Part shown: positions 54,105 through 63,240 of the stretch, in pieces
Numbering within the stretch: the stretch's first letter is position 1
Layout: the number at the start of each line of letters is the position of its first letter
Source: Incumbomyces delicatus
Taxonomy: Eukaryota > Ascomycota > Eurotiomycetes > Chaetothyriales > Trichomeriaceae
Assembly (NCBI GenBank): GCA_017655985.1
Contig: JACJVS010000001.1
Coordinates: 3,162,001-3,226,000, forward strand
Direction of reading: 5' to 3'
Length of the DNA stretch: 64,000 nucleotides
Program-made: the position numbers and the translations under genes
The notes under the pieces: generated by a model
Database searches by the model: none
Told to the model about the DNA's origin: nothing
The model's input: the letters and a program-made list of their open reading frames with translations, nothing else

Positions 54105-55707
54105 TTACGGACATAGCTGCGCCCGCAGCTCTGATGTAGCCCAAATTTTGGGATCGCCGCTCGAACTTGGGCTGACGAAGCTTCCGTTCTCTCCGGTCAT
54201 AATCGTGTTGCAGCTCAAGAGGTCAGTGATAGTCGTGTTCGGGGGGAATGCGGACTCTGATATCGTGAGATCGGGTACGGTGCCGTTCGCAGCCGCAGTG
54301 GGTTCGGAGTTACTTCCAACCTTCGTCACTTCCACAATAAGCGGACCTCGCTGGAACACCAAGTGTGTGTCGGACGAAAGCAAGAACTTCGCTTCTGATG
54401 CGAGGAAGTCGTCGGGGCGGGCCCCGGAGGCTAGAGCGGCCTTTCGAATTTTGTTGAGCTGAGCAATGTGTTTGTAAAGCGTTGCAGTTGTGTTGTAGCC
54501 GCTGGTCCAAAGCGGTTCTCGGTTGTCTGGATCCCCGCCACCGTCAAACCGTTGTTCAAAGCCGTAGTACACGATCGGGATGCCCGGAGTGAAGAACAGA
54601 AAGGTCACGGCATTCGCATCGCGGGAAACGTCGGAACCAGCTCGGGATGCAAGGCGAGGTTGGTCGTGGTTGTCGAGGAAGTTTGTCATTGCGCTGATGT
54701 TTGGGAAGCTCGCTTGCCCGATTTCGACGGTAGCAGCTAGCACGTCGAAAGTGGTTTGACCCACAAAGGTATCCGTGGCGGTAAAGAATAGGGGATAGTT
54801 GAGGGCACTATCGAGCGGGCCTTGGTACTGTGAAACGAAAGCAATACTATCGTTGAGGGCTTCACCAGTCACGAAGACTCCCACCTTCTCTTGAAACTCG
54901 CTGAGATAGTGTTTGGGAACGTGCCTTGCTGTGTCCAGCCTTATGCCATCAATATCATAGTCCTGCACCAGTCGAACCACACTCTCCACCATGGCATCGA
55001 AAACTGTCGAGTTCTCTGATTTGATGTCTACCAGTACCGGGGGAATCTGGTCGACGAGCCAGCAATCTTCTAAAGACGTCTGGTTCGCGTAATCAATGGT
55101 GCAGTTAGGATGATACGCTGCAGCCGTATTGAATGGTGAGGGAAATGCGCTGTAGTCGACCTCGTCGGGAGTCTGATTCGCGGCCAGGTGGTTGATTACC
55201 ACATCCACCATCAACGACATATTCCGCGCGTGTAGCGCCGCAGACAGGTTGTTGAGATCCTGTGGCGAGCCAAAATGCGGGTTCAGAGTAAATGGATCAT
55301 CCCCCCAAACTGTTAGTCATCAGATTAATTTTACCCAATGGTGCACGAAAGGAGCTTACAGCCATGGAAAGCATATCCCCAGGTGGTGTTGCCTTCGATA
55401 TTGTGGATGCTTGGACAACCGTCAGAATAGGAAGGAGGACTTCAGTACCGAGAACCTACATCGGAGAGATCCATACTGCATCAAAACCCATACCTTGGAT
55501 GTAATCGAGTTTGTTTTCCATGCCTTTATAGGTGCCTCCACAGTAGGACCTGATCCAGCAGTCCGGAGCTGAACCGTTCGTGAGAGCGAACCTATCCGTA
55601 AGAGCTTGGTAAATAGAAAGCTTGCTCCACTCCTGGGCATCCAATGCGAGAGCCCCCAAGGAGAGTATACTTGGCGCCAATGCCGCCGCAAAGAGTTGGT
55701 ATCTCAT
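54105..55707 (-). CDS. Secreted alpha-amylase (GH13)
   Basis: Exons 55707-55460, 55409-55360 and 55309-54105; 501 codons, 500 residues, normal for fungal alpha-amylases. The N-terminal MRYQLFAAALAPSILSLGAL is a signal peptide. GH13 motifs in order: LMVDVVINH, GIRLDTARH (nucleophile Asp about 225), VFVTGEALND (acid/base Glu about 249) and FLDNHDQPR (transition-state Asp about 315). The TDRFALTNGS and CGGTYKGMENKLDYI segments match the Taka-amylase fold. No starch-binding domain follows. It hydrolyses alpha-1,4 links of starch outside the cell. It shares a divergent promoter, rich in CCGG palindromes, with the GH72-like gene. Confidence 0.9.
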
Positions 55708-55737
55708 GGTTGATAGTCAGTGTTCCATATCCCGGTC

Positions 55738-55842
55738 TGTCCGGGTATCCGACCCTCATATTTAATACCTGGACAAGACCGTCTACGTCTAATACCCGGA
55801 CGTCTAAATTTAGGAGGATACCCGGACATGTCTGGGTATCAG
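55738..55842. promoter_or_regulatory. Cluster of TACCCGGAC/GTCCGGGTA motifs upstream of the amylase gene
   Basis: Five near-identical 9-10 bp units in about 105 bp: GTCCGGGTATC (55739-55749), TACCTGGACA (from 55766), TACCCGGACG (from 55793), TACCCGGACA (from 55819) and GTCTGGGTATC (from 55830, reverse). Each holds a CGG or CCG half site, as zinc-cluster regulators prefer; AmyR-type control is a guess. Alternatively these are remnants of an inverted-repeat element. Confidence 0.45.
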
Positions 55843-56328
55843 ACACTAGTCTTGGTTTAGAAGGAGCTAGTACTAAATAAGAAGTAATTTAGTTTTATCG
55901 GAATTAGTCGCTTTTTTAGGTTAATTCTCGAAGATCCTCGCCTGTACTCTAACGGGTAGCGTCAATAACCGGATGTCATTATTGGAGACTTTCTCGTAAT
56001 GCAACTCTCTAGAGGGGTGGTGTTGTAAGGGGGACGATGAGGTCATGTACAGGTCATCGCTCATCGGGTCCAGTTGATGTCATCCGTACCTTCTCAGCAA
56101 AAGTTGTTAGGTTGCTACAACGCATGGTTACAACACATAGATCTGGAAGAAAACCTTTAAAGCTGTCTTTCTCCCCTATTATTGGTCACAATCACAAAAA
56201 TCAACTGCTGATTAGTTTATGGCTATCCGCTCTTGACCCAAGAACTTCTACCCAGCGCGCTCCAGCCCAGGGGGGCAGGCAACAACCCGTTTGCGAATCG
56301 AAGGCCCGCTCTCGAGCCTGTGTTGAGC
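55843..56328. other. Rest of the divergent amylase/GH72-like spacer
   Basis: No gene; frames before 56329 that run into the GH72-like gene lack an ATG. Confidence 0.4.
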
Positions 56329-57408
56329 ATGGCTTCAAATACTTTCCCACAGATTACGATCTGTGGGCGTCACTTCTGCAAGAACAAGACAAGGTTCCTC
56401 ATACGTGGCGTTGTCTATCAGCGCAGCAGCAGGCGTACTTTCAATTATCCTGTCAGTCTCGACCCGCTCCGCGCTGAATGTATAGATGATCTCAAAAAGG
56501 ACATTACCCTCTTTAAGTTGCTCGGGATCAATGCAATCAATGTGTATATCCTTGAAAACACGGAGAACCATGACAAAGCGTTCCAAGCACTTTCAGAAGC
56601 TGGGATTTATGTCCTCGCAGGTTTGTCAACTCCCTACCAATGCATTAATCGAGCGAAGCCTCATGAATCGTACAACCGCGGCCTCGTCGAGTACTTCCTC
56701 AAAAGCGTTGACCACATCTCCCGCTTCCCAAATGTCCTTGGCCTTGTAGTTGCGAACCAACTCATCAACAATGATGAAAGTACCCGTGCTGGCGAAGTGA
56801 TACGTGCAGTCATCCGCGACATTAAGATCCACATGAAGCAACGACATCTCGCCACAGGCCAGCGCATCCTCCCTGTTGGCATCAGCGACGGTCCAAAGAC
56901 AGCACGATCGACCAACTCCATCGATTATTTCACAGCGGGCGACAAAGATGAGTGTATTGACTTCTATTCCTTCATAAAATATGCTGGAGTCAACGATGAA
57001 GAAGGCGATATTTACTGGGACGCAGAAGCACATCGCTTTGCAGGTAGGTCAATACCAATCTTCGTCTCGGAGTATGGCTGCAACGTCGTCCGGCCCAGGG
57101 AGTTCAAGGAGACAATATCACTTTATGCACCGCAGACATCCAACGTGTTGTCCGGCGGTTTCGTGTATGAATTCGTCGAAGGTGCTAATTGCTATGGGCT
57201 TGTCAAGGGCGATGGGGAAGTCCTCCATGACTTTGCAAACCTTCGGGAACGCTTCCGCGAAGCACAATGGGCTGAGCAGAATGGTTCTGACAATGCTCAT
57301 AACCGTGATGAGGATATCGGCACTCAAGTGTCGGCATTCCCACCAGTATCAGGTCAATGGCGCGCAACCCCGACTATCCCAGCTTCGCCGTTGGCACTGC
57401 CTATGTGA
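56329..57408 (+). CDS. GH72-like glucanosyltransferase-related protein, no signal peptide, acid/base residue replaced
   Basis: Single exon, 359 residues from ATG 56329 (MASNTFPQI). The TIM-barrel region of the GH72 (Gas/Gel beta-1,3-glucanosyltransferase) family is clear: FCKNKTRFLIRGVVYQRSS, DITLFKLLGINAINVYI, GIYVLAGLSTPYQCI, FPNVLGLVVANQL, FVSEYGCN, GGFVYEFVEGANCYGLV. The nucleophile position (E248 in SEYGCN) is kept, but the acid/base Glu of the usual GNEV motif is Gln144 (ANQLINND). No signal peptide, Cys-rich module or GPI-anchor signal is visible, unlike classical Gas proteins. It may be an inactive or intracellular relative, or upstream exons may be missing. No frame breaks. Confidence 0.78.
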   Translation: MASNTFPQITICGRHFCKNKTRFLIRGVVYQRSSRRTFNYPVSLDPLRAECIDDLKKDITLFKLLGINAINVYILENTENHDKAFQALSEAGIYVLAGLSTPYQCINRAKPHESYNRGLVEYFLKSVDHISRFPNVLGLVVANQLINNDESTRAGEVIRAVIRDIKIHMKQRHLATGQRILPVGISDGPKTARSTNSIDYFTAGDKDECIDFYSFIKYAGVNDEEGDIYWDAEAHRFAGRSIPIFVSEYGCNVVRPREFKETISLYAPQTSNVLSGGFVYEFVEGANCYGLVKGDGEVLHDFANLRERFREAQWAEQNGSDNAHNRDEDIGTQVSAFPPVSGQWRATPTIPASPLALPM

Positions 57409-57857
57409 TTTGCAGCAGCGCTCGCGGCGGGTGAGCAGACATTTTGGGCAACTTTTGTCGAGATTTGAATGGCTGCTTTTCGACTCCTCTCGATCAGGCG
57501 CTCAAACAGCGGCACGATCATGCTTGATTGAGCAAAGACAATGCGGAGATGGAGCTTGATCACCAAACGCGCCAATACGGGAAAAGCTTTGCACATCCCA
57601 ACCATGAACACCGACATTAGGTTTAAAGCCGCAGTGGTCCATGGCTCTCTATTGACAGCGATGTTGCGCCGTCGGATGCCATTGGAGGGTGTCGGAGACA
57701 ATGGCTGTGAGATGCGGATTGCACAGCCTGTCATGGCGTAGCGGGATACTTTAAGATTTCCTACACCGGATGTGACAACCGATTTCACGACATCTACCTT
57801 CAAGACCTGAGAGATATCGGTTGCCCTTTCGTGCATTGCATTTCTACTGCTGCTACA
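57409..57857. other. Convergent spacer
   Basis: 3' flank between the GH72-like gene and GPI16; no gene supported. Confidence 0.5.
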
Positions 57858-59642
57858 TCAATCGGTTTTCTCACTCTTGTCGGTGACTTTGCTCTTGAGC
57901 GTCGCTATCTTCATTTTGACCTTCCTGGCCAGCTTCGCTATGCCATTTTCTGGTACTTCATCAAAAGCGACGAATCTTCGAACCAAGATGTTGTAAATGC
58001 TGCCAAACGCGAGCGCTATGACGGTACTGGTCAGGATGATGACATTATATGGCATGCTGAAATCTGGGGTTGGTAGCGCCAGTAGCAGACTGGTCGTCCT
58101 GACGTAGACTGGCGAAAATTGGTCAAGAACACTGATCACAGCAGGGGCCACGATGAAACCACGATTGGCATCGGGAGGGTATTCTGTATACCTTAAGATT
58201 GCTTTGTCGAAGTCATACGTCAACATGACCACACTTGCGGGCGGGACGGACAGGACGAGCTCGATCTGGGTTCCTCGTTTCCGATCGATGGCGGGTCGAT
58301 AGTAGACGTCTTTGATGACATCGGTCTCGGCGGAAGGATTTCCTGAAACCAGACTCGCTTTGAGAGTGTGCATGTATGGACGAAGGAACCAGGGGAGACT
58401 TTCAAAGACGACAAGGTTGATGACGTTGTGAGGTGAAGGATTGGTGATGACGGTTCGCATGCCACCTTTGGCAGCACCGTGACCTGTCATGGTCCTTTCG
58501 ACCTTGACGAGCTCCTCGGCTAGTTCAGTCTGCTTGTGTGTGCGCACCGAGGTCTTGGGCATGTCAAAATCAAATGGCTCGCCGGGAATCAGCTGGTAAC
58601 ATCTTTTCTCGGGTAGGCCGGGAGGCGACCGGACCTCAAAGCCACCAGCGCCTATCCAAACAGCTTGCATGTGGGGTACATGAAGACAAATGCTTTTGGC
58701 TTCTGGACCTTCATCCTCGGCAAGTGGACATGATCCTGCAGCAGGGCGGCCGAAGATATCCTTTAAGGACCAGGCTGGGGTTTCGAGAGCATCGATGGGA
58801 AAGCAAGTATCGTGGCTGTGATAGGTCTTTGTCTCGTCACAGATTAATTCGTGGTGCGGGACGGGTCGAGGTATAGGATCCTCTCGTGGCCGTTTGGCAC
58901 GTGCAACGTTCAAAACCATATCGATCGTCTGATCGATCTCGACCAGACAGTCTTGATGTGGAAGACAGCGTGGACGGACATCGATCGACATGCTCTGCCA
59001 GGATGCATCGAAGACTTTGTGGCCATCCAACAGGCTCGAAATGCCGGCTTTGCCTTTGCAGGGAAGCAGCTTCAGGAAAGGAGTGAGATTCTCAGTGCAT
59101 ACGACCTCGCCCGGCAGAACGCCGTGAAGAAGATGCAAGTCGGTAGAGTTTGGTAGTGTGCCAGCAGGTTGGAAGGAGAGCAGCGGTTTGGTGGTTCGGG
59201 TTTCATCGACAAAGTTCAGCGAGGCACAAAAGAGACCGGACAAGGCTTGATTCAGGGTGAGCCAGCTTCTCATGGCCTCTTGCTGAGAGGATGCTTCGAT
59301 CCAGGCCCATAGCTCGACACCTGTTCCGCCTTCTTTTGTCCCATTCCACGGGCGAGCGCCCCATGTTTCCGTGTCCCATCTGCCGGTAGTGAAGCGGATA
59401 TGTAACTCTTTTGTCCGTGCATGTTGTAGCACTTGGCCCAAGGCTCGTGGAAAATAGCGAAAGTCCTGGTTAGCATATGCTAACAAGGTCTCGTTGCTTC
59501 GAAACTGAAAAGATGCCAGCAGCGAGCCGTGAGGGAGAGGGGTGATGTCGAGCCTCTCGAAATAGTCTGTGGCATGGGCAACAAGGCAGAACAGGAGCGC
59601 CGTGACGACGCTACACAAGAATCTCATCCCGACATTGTGCAT
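57858..59642 (-). CDS. gpi16: GPI transamidase subunit Gpi16/PIG-T
   Basis: From ATG 59642, 594 residues in one exon (yeast Gpi16 has 610). The start MHNVGMRFLCSVVTALLFCL is a signal peptide; Met6 is an alternative. Family segments include FERLDITPLPHGSLLASFQF, RYFPRALGQVLQ, WDTETWGARPWNGTKEGGTG and the C-terminal luminal strand set ending in VVMLTYDFDKAILRYTEYPPDANRGF. A single transmembrane helix (YNVIILTSTVIALAFGSIYN) sits near the C-terminus, with a short basic cytosolic tail. It holds Gpi8 by a disulfide in the ER transamidase that attaches GPI anchors. The frame stays open upstream to 59921, but that extension lacks a signal and is probably 5' untranslated. Confidence 0.92.
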   Translation of the reverse strand: MHNVGMRFLCSVVTALLFCLVAHATDYFERLDITPLPHGSLLASFQFRSNETLLAYANQDFRYFPRALGQVLQHARTKELHIRFTTGRWDTETWGARPWNGTKEGGTGVELWAWIEASSQQEAMRSWLTLNQALSGLFCASLNFVDETRTTKPLLSFQPAGTLPNSTDLHLLHGVLPGEVVCTENLTPFLKLLPCKGKAGISSLLDGHKVFDASWQSMSIDVRPRCLPHQDCLVEIDQTIDMVLNVARAKRPREDPIPRPVPHHELICDETKTYHSHDTCFPIDALETPAWSLKDIFGRPAAGSCPLAEDEGPEAKSICLHVPHMQAVWIGAGGFEVRSPPGLPEKRCYQLIPGEPFDFDMPKTSVRTHKQTELAEELVKVERTMTGHGAAKGGMRTVITNPSPHNVINLVVFESLPWFLRPYMHTLKASLVSGNPSAETDVIKDVYYRPAIDRKRGTQIELVLSVPPASVVMLTYDFDKAILRYTEYPPDANRGFIVAPAVISVLDQFSPVYVRTTSLLLALPTPDFSMPYNVIILTSTVIALAFGSIYNILVRRFVAFDEVPENGIAKLARKVKMKIATLKSKVTDKSEKTD

Positions 59643-59986
59643 TGACAGCAGCTGGTGTCGCCCGTTGTCCGTTGCCTGTCGCAGTGCACGGTGTGGGACC
59701 GACGATGTATGCCACACAATGTACACCTTTAAACAGTGTCTAGTTTGCGAGTGTTTGTCTTGTTTGTTGCATTTGCTTATTGCGGCTAAACTTCGCCGCA
59801 ACTCTCGCCTCTCATTTTCTTTGGGAGAGGCAGCAACGGGACCAGACCAACTACGCCACGGCCGTCTGACGCTTTGTGAACGTCCCGAACCCATCCCGAA
59901 CCTTTGACAAGTCGACTTCACCTCAGCTAGAGAAGCGTCAACTACGTGGGACTTGGGTAGTCGTGTAGCAGCACAGCCTGCCCAAG
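59643..59986. other. Divergent promoter GPI16/LUC7
   Basis: 344 bp between two start codons; GC-rich near LUC7. Confidence 0.5.
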
Positions 59987-60886
59987 ATGGCGGCCGAACA
60001 GCGCAAGCTCCTCGAGCAGTTGATGGGCGACCAATTTGCCGGCTCGGTCGCTTCCAAAACTGCCAACCTCAGCCTCACATCTCCTCAGGTGTGCAGGTCC
60101 TACCTTGCCGGCACTTGTCCGCACGACCTCTTCACCAACACCAAGCAAGACCTGGGCGCCTGCCCCAAGTTCCATCCGGAACATCTGAAGATCGAGTACG
60201 ATGCGCTTCCGGCCAGCGAGAAACAGAAATACGGCTTCGACTATGACTACATGCGAGACATGCAGAGATACATTGACGACTGCAATCGATGGATCGAGCA
60301 GGCACAGAGGCGACTGGAAAAGACCCCCGACGAGATCCGTCGCACCAATGCGCTGCTGAAGACGATCAGCGACCTGACCAAGACCATCAACACTGGCCTA
60401 CTCGAGATCCAGGTGCTGGGCGAGACCGCATCGGTATCACTAGCGGCGTCCGAGTTCTTCAAAGTGCGCTCCGCCAAGCTGGCCAAAGAACAGGCAGAAC
60501 ACGATCTCAAGTCGCTGTCTGATACCTCGGGCCCCTCAGGACACCAGAAGCTGCAGGTCTGCGACGTCTGTGGAGCCTACCTGTCCCGCCTGGACAACGA
60601 CCGGCGACTGGCAGACCACTTTTACGGGAAAATGCATCTGGGCTATGCGCAAATGAGAAGGACATACGACAAGCTGCAGCAGGAGTTGAAAGGTCGCCCT
60701 CCACCACATCGGCCGGAGGAGCAGCCTCCGCGAGGCACGGACGACGGCTACGGTGGCAGTGGTGGTAGTGGTGGTGGCGGCAGCGGTGGCAGCGACTGGG
60801 GAGACCGACGAGGAGGGTATGGAGGAGGTGGGTATCGCGGGAGAGGCGGAGGTGGCGGCAGAGGACGAGGACGAGGCAGGTGGTAG
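59987..60886 (+). CDS. luc7: U1 snRNP protein Luc7
   Basis: Single exon, 299 residues. Two zinc fingers typical of Luc7 are present: CRSYLAGTCPHDLFTNTK...CPKFH near residues 36-63 and CDVCGAYLS...HFYGKMHLGY near 192-222. Between them is a long helical region (MRDMQRYIDDCNRWIEQAQRR). The C-terminus is a Gly/Arg-rich RGG tail from about residue 250. It acts in 5' splice-site recognition with U1. Confidence 0.93.
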   Translation: MAAEQRKLLEQLMGDQFAGSVASKTANLSLTSPQVCRSYLAGTCPHDLFTNTKQDLGACPKFHPEHLKIEYDALPASEKQKYGFDYDYMRDMQRYIDDCNRWIEQAQRRLEKTPDEIRRTNALLKTISDLTKTINTGLLEIQVLGETASVSLAASEFFKVRSAKLAKEQAEHDLKSLSDTSGPSGHQKLQVCDVCGAYLSRLDNDRRLADHFYGKMHLGYAQMRRTYDKLQQELKGRPPPHRPEEQPPRGTDDGYGGSGGSGGGGSGGSDWGDRRGGYGGGGYRGRGGGGGRGRGRGRW

Positions 60887-61155
60887 CACCACCGACCCTG
60901 CATTATTTCTGTACGATCATTTACGCAGCATTTCGACCGACAAAACTGGGGATAGGAGTTCTAGCGAGGATGGGAATAGGCATAGGCTTACTGCCAGTTC
61001 AAAATGATACCCAACTTTTGTTGTTTCTCCAACGCACAAATCCAGTCTTTCCAACAGCGCCAAACGCTACACGACACGCTTTTGTCCGGTTACAGTTCGT
61101 TTATCAACATGTTCTTCTTCATGAAAAAGCAAGGTCGGTTCCCAGCTGGCTCACA
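60887..61155. other. Convergent spacer LUC7/RGG protein
   Basis: Short 3' spacer; nothing seen. Confidence 0.5.
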
Positions 61156-62541
61156 CTAGACTGGCTGGCTCGCCATCTGATCTGCCCAGCTGCCACCGGC
61201 ACCGCCAGTGCCAGCCACATTCTCCGAATCCTTCCGCTGCTGGCTCGGCCGTGCAGCCTCGGTCCTGGAGCGTGAGCCGCTCGGCAAAGCAGGGAAGTCT
61301 TCGACAGCATGCAGATTAGGCATGCGCTCTGCTTCTGGCCCTGCCCCTGCCGTCGTTGTTGTCCCATTCACCGCCCGACCTCCTCTACCACCACCACCAC
61401 CTCGTCCGCCGAACTCCTCTCTCCCTCTACCACTACCTCGTCCCCTGCCACGCCCGCGTCCGTAGCCTCTGCCTCTATCTCGCTCCGCCTCATCCCTCCA
61501 CTCGTAAATGCTCAAGTCGTGCACCTGCTCAGCAAGAGCAGCGGTGGTAGAGCTGTCTCCTTCCCGCCTCGTCCGCTCACCGTACCGCTTCTCTCGAAAA
61601 TCGTCCTCGTTCTTCTCGGCATCCCACTCGCGGCCGCCGACCGCCCGCAGCTTGCGTGCCCGGTTGCGCTCCCGCTCGCCCTCCAGCACGCGTCGGTCTT
61701 TCTCTTCTTCTTTCCGCTTTTGCTGCGCCACACGCTCGCGCTCTTCAAAGTCGGCCGCGTCGGCTTGGGCCCGCGCGTGCTTCTCCGCCAGTGATTGGGA
61801 TTTGGCTTTGGCTGCCGCGAGGCGGGCCGTGAGCTCGGCTTCGCTGAGTTTGGGCTTTTTGAGACCGCCGGTCGAGGTGCGGTCGCCTCGCACGGCTGGG
61901 GTGCGCGCGGCGAGCTGGGACTGCGAAGACGGGCCGGTAGGCGCGTCGGCTGGTGGGCCTTGGCTTGAGGAAGTGACGGAGGAATCTGGCTGTGAGGGGG
62001 GAGCAGCCGCAGCCGCAGCCGCAGTCGCAGGAGCAGGAGAAGGAGATAAAGGCTGGTCCGCCGCGGCTGGTGGTTGGAGGGTTTCTGGGGACGTGTCTGT
62101 TCTGATGGGCTCGGATTGAGACTCCGCTGGTTGCTGCGCTGGCGGTGAGTGTGATTGCGAGTGTGACTGAGGACGGTCCACCGTTGCAGGCTGGTGTGCG
62201 AATTTGGAGTCTCCTAGCCCTCCTCCACCTCCTCCTCTGGGCAGATTTTGTGGATTGGCCTTGACGGGAGCCTGACCCTGACCATAGCCCTGACCGTAGC
62301 CTCTCTTCCAGCCGCTGCCTCTGCCCCTTCCTCTCGAGCGGTCGCTTGGCTGTGACGTCCGGACTTGCGGTTGTGATTGTGATTGCGGTTGGCCTGTGGG
62401 CTGCCCAGGCTCGGATGCTTCGAGGTTTTCGGCCTGTTGTGCTAGATCTGACTGCTGTGAGGCAGCGATGGGCGTAATTTCATCATTGAAGAGGTCATCG
62501 TCGCCTCTAGACTGCGAGAATTGCTCCGTGCTGCCGTCCAT
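61156..62541 (-). CDS. Disordered RGG-rich protein, probable RNA-binding
   Basis: Single exon, 461 residues, not assigned to a named family. Order: acidic N-terminus (DDDLFNDEITPIA), Gln/Ser-Pro rich stretch, RGRGRGSGWKRGYG, a Pro/Ala-rich middle, then a highly charged helix (about 245-330) starting LSEAELTARLAAAKAKSQSL, a segment REWDAEKNEDDFREKRYGER, a second RGG block, and a C-terminal VEDFPALPS motif with tail SWADQM. The charged helix and FPALP motif look conserved; the rest is low complexity. RGG boxes and FPAL-like motifs are common in translation and mRNP factors. Function inferred only. Confidence 0.7.
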   Translation of the reverse strand: MDGSTEQFSQSRGDDDLFNDEITPIAASQQSDLAQQAENLEASEPGQPTGQPQSQSQPQVRTSQPSDRSRGRGRGSGWKRGYGQGYGQGQAPVKANPQNLPRGGGGGGLGDSKFAHQPATVDRPQSHSQSHSPPAQQPAESQSEPIRTDTSPETLQPPAAADQPLSPSPAPATAAAAAAAPPSQPDSSVTSSSQGPPADAPTGPSSQSQLAARTPAVRGDRTSTGGLKKPKLSEAELTARLAAAKAKSQSLAEKHARAQADAADFEERERVAQQKRKEEEKDRRVLEGERERNRARKLRAVGGREWDAEKNEDDFREKRYGERTRREGDSSTTAALAEQVHDLSIYEWRDEAERDRGRGYGRGRGRGRGSGRGREEFGGRGGGGGRGGRAVNGTTTTAGAGPEAERMPNLHAVEDFPALPSGSRSRTEAARPSQQRKDSENVAGTGGAGGSWADQMASQPV

Positions 62542-63240
62542 CGTTTTACAATTACTTGTCGACGAGATCGATCAGACCGATGAGACACTTCACCTGCTGG
62601 GTTCCCCGGATGCTCAAACCTGATGCCCTTGAGAATGCAACTCCGTGATCGACATGAAAGGAACAGACTGTCTCATGCCATCGGCATTCGGGCGATGAAC
62701 GAAATAGTGGGACTGAAATTATCCACCGAAATATGAAGTAGAAAGCTTACCTAAGTCCTGATTACTCACAGAGAGATAATGTACAGATGTCAGATAACAC
62801 GCATGAGAGGAACGAGCAGAAGAGGACTTGGGGCATCGTCCTCGCGTTGGGCGATCAGTGCAAAGGTTGTAGTTTGTAGTTAGAGCATTAGCCTCGATGC
62901 CGTAGCAGATGTCGACCCGAGGACTGAACAGCCACACCATCCGCACAAGCCACATTGGCCTAGCACCCAGCCACTCAGGAGCATCACACCGCTCGGGGGG
63001 CCAGGCATGGATTCGACTCGAAGCGACAGATTTGAGGACTTCAAGAAGTCCTGGATTAGTAGAAGGGGTCGCAAATGCCAGATCTGAGATGAGCTGACAA
63101 CGAATTATACTTGTATACCTTCCAAGCTCTGACATGCACAACTCTGCACGGCCATTGCCGTTGCCGACGACTGTCACCCAGCCGACTCAAAATTCAAAGC
63201 TCGGGCAGCCGTTGACTGATTAATAATTGGATTAAGGAAA
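62542..63240. other. Divergent promoter RGG protein/dCMP deaminase
   Basis: About 700 bp. The reverse frame 62719-63177 has no motif and ends before a plausible start; not accepted. Confidence 0.4.

Noticed and set aside
61309..62119. + strand Ser/Arg-rich frames opposite the RGG protein
   Set aside because: Composition mirror of the low-complexity gene; no domain.
62719..63177. 152-residue reverse frame
   Set aside because: Lies in a divergent promoter, no similarity or domain.
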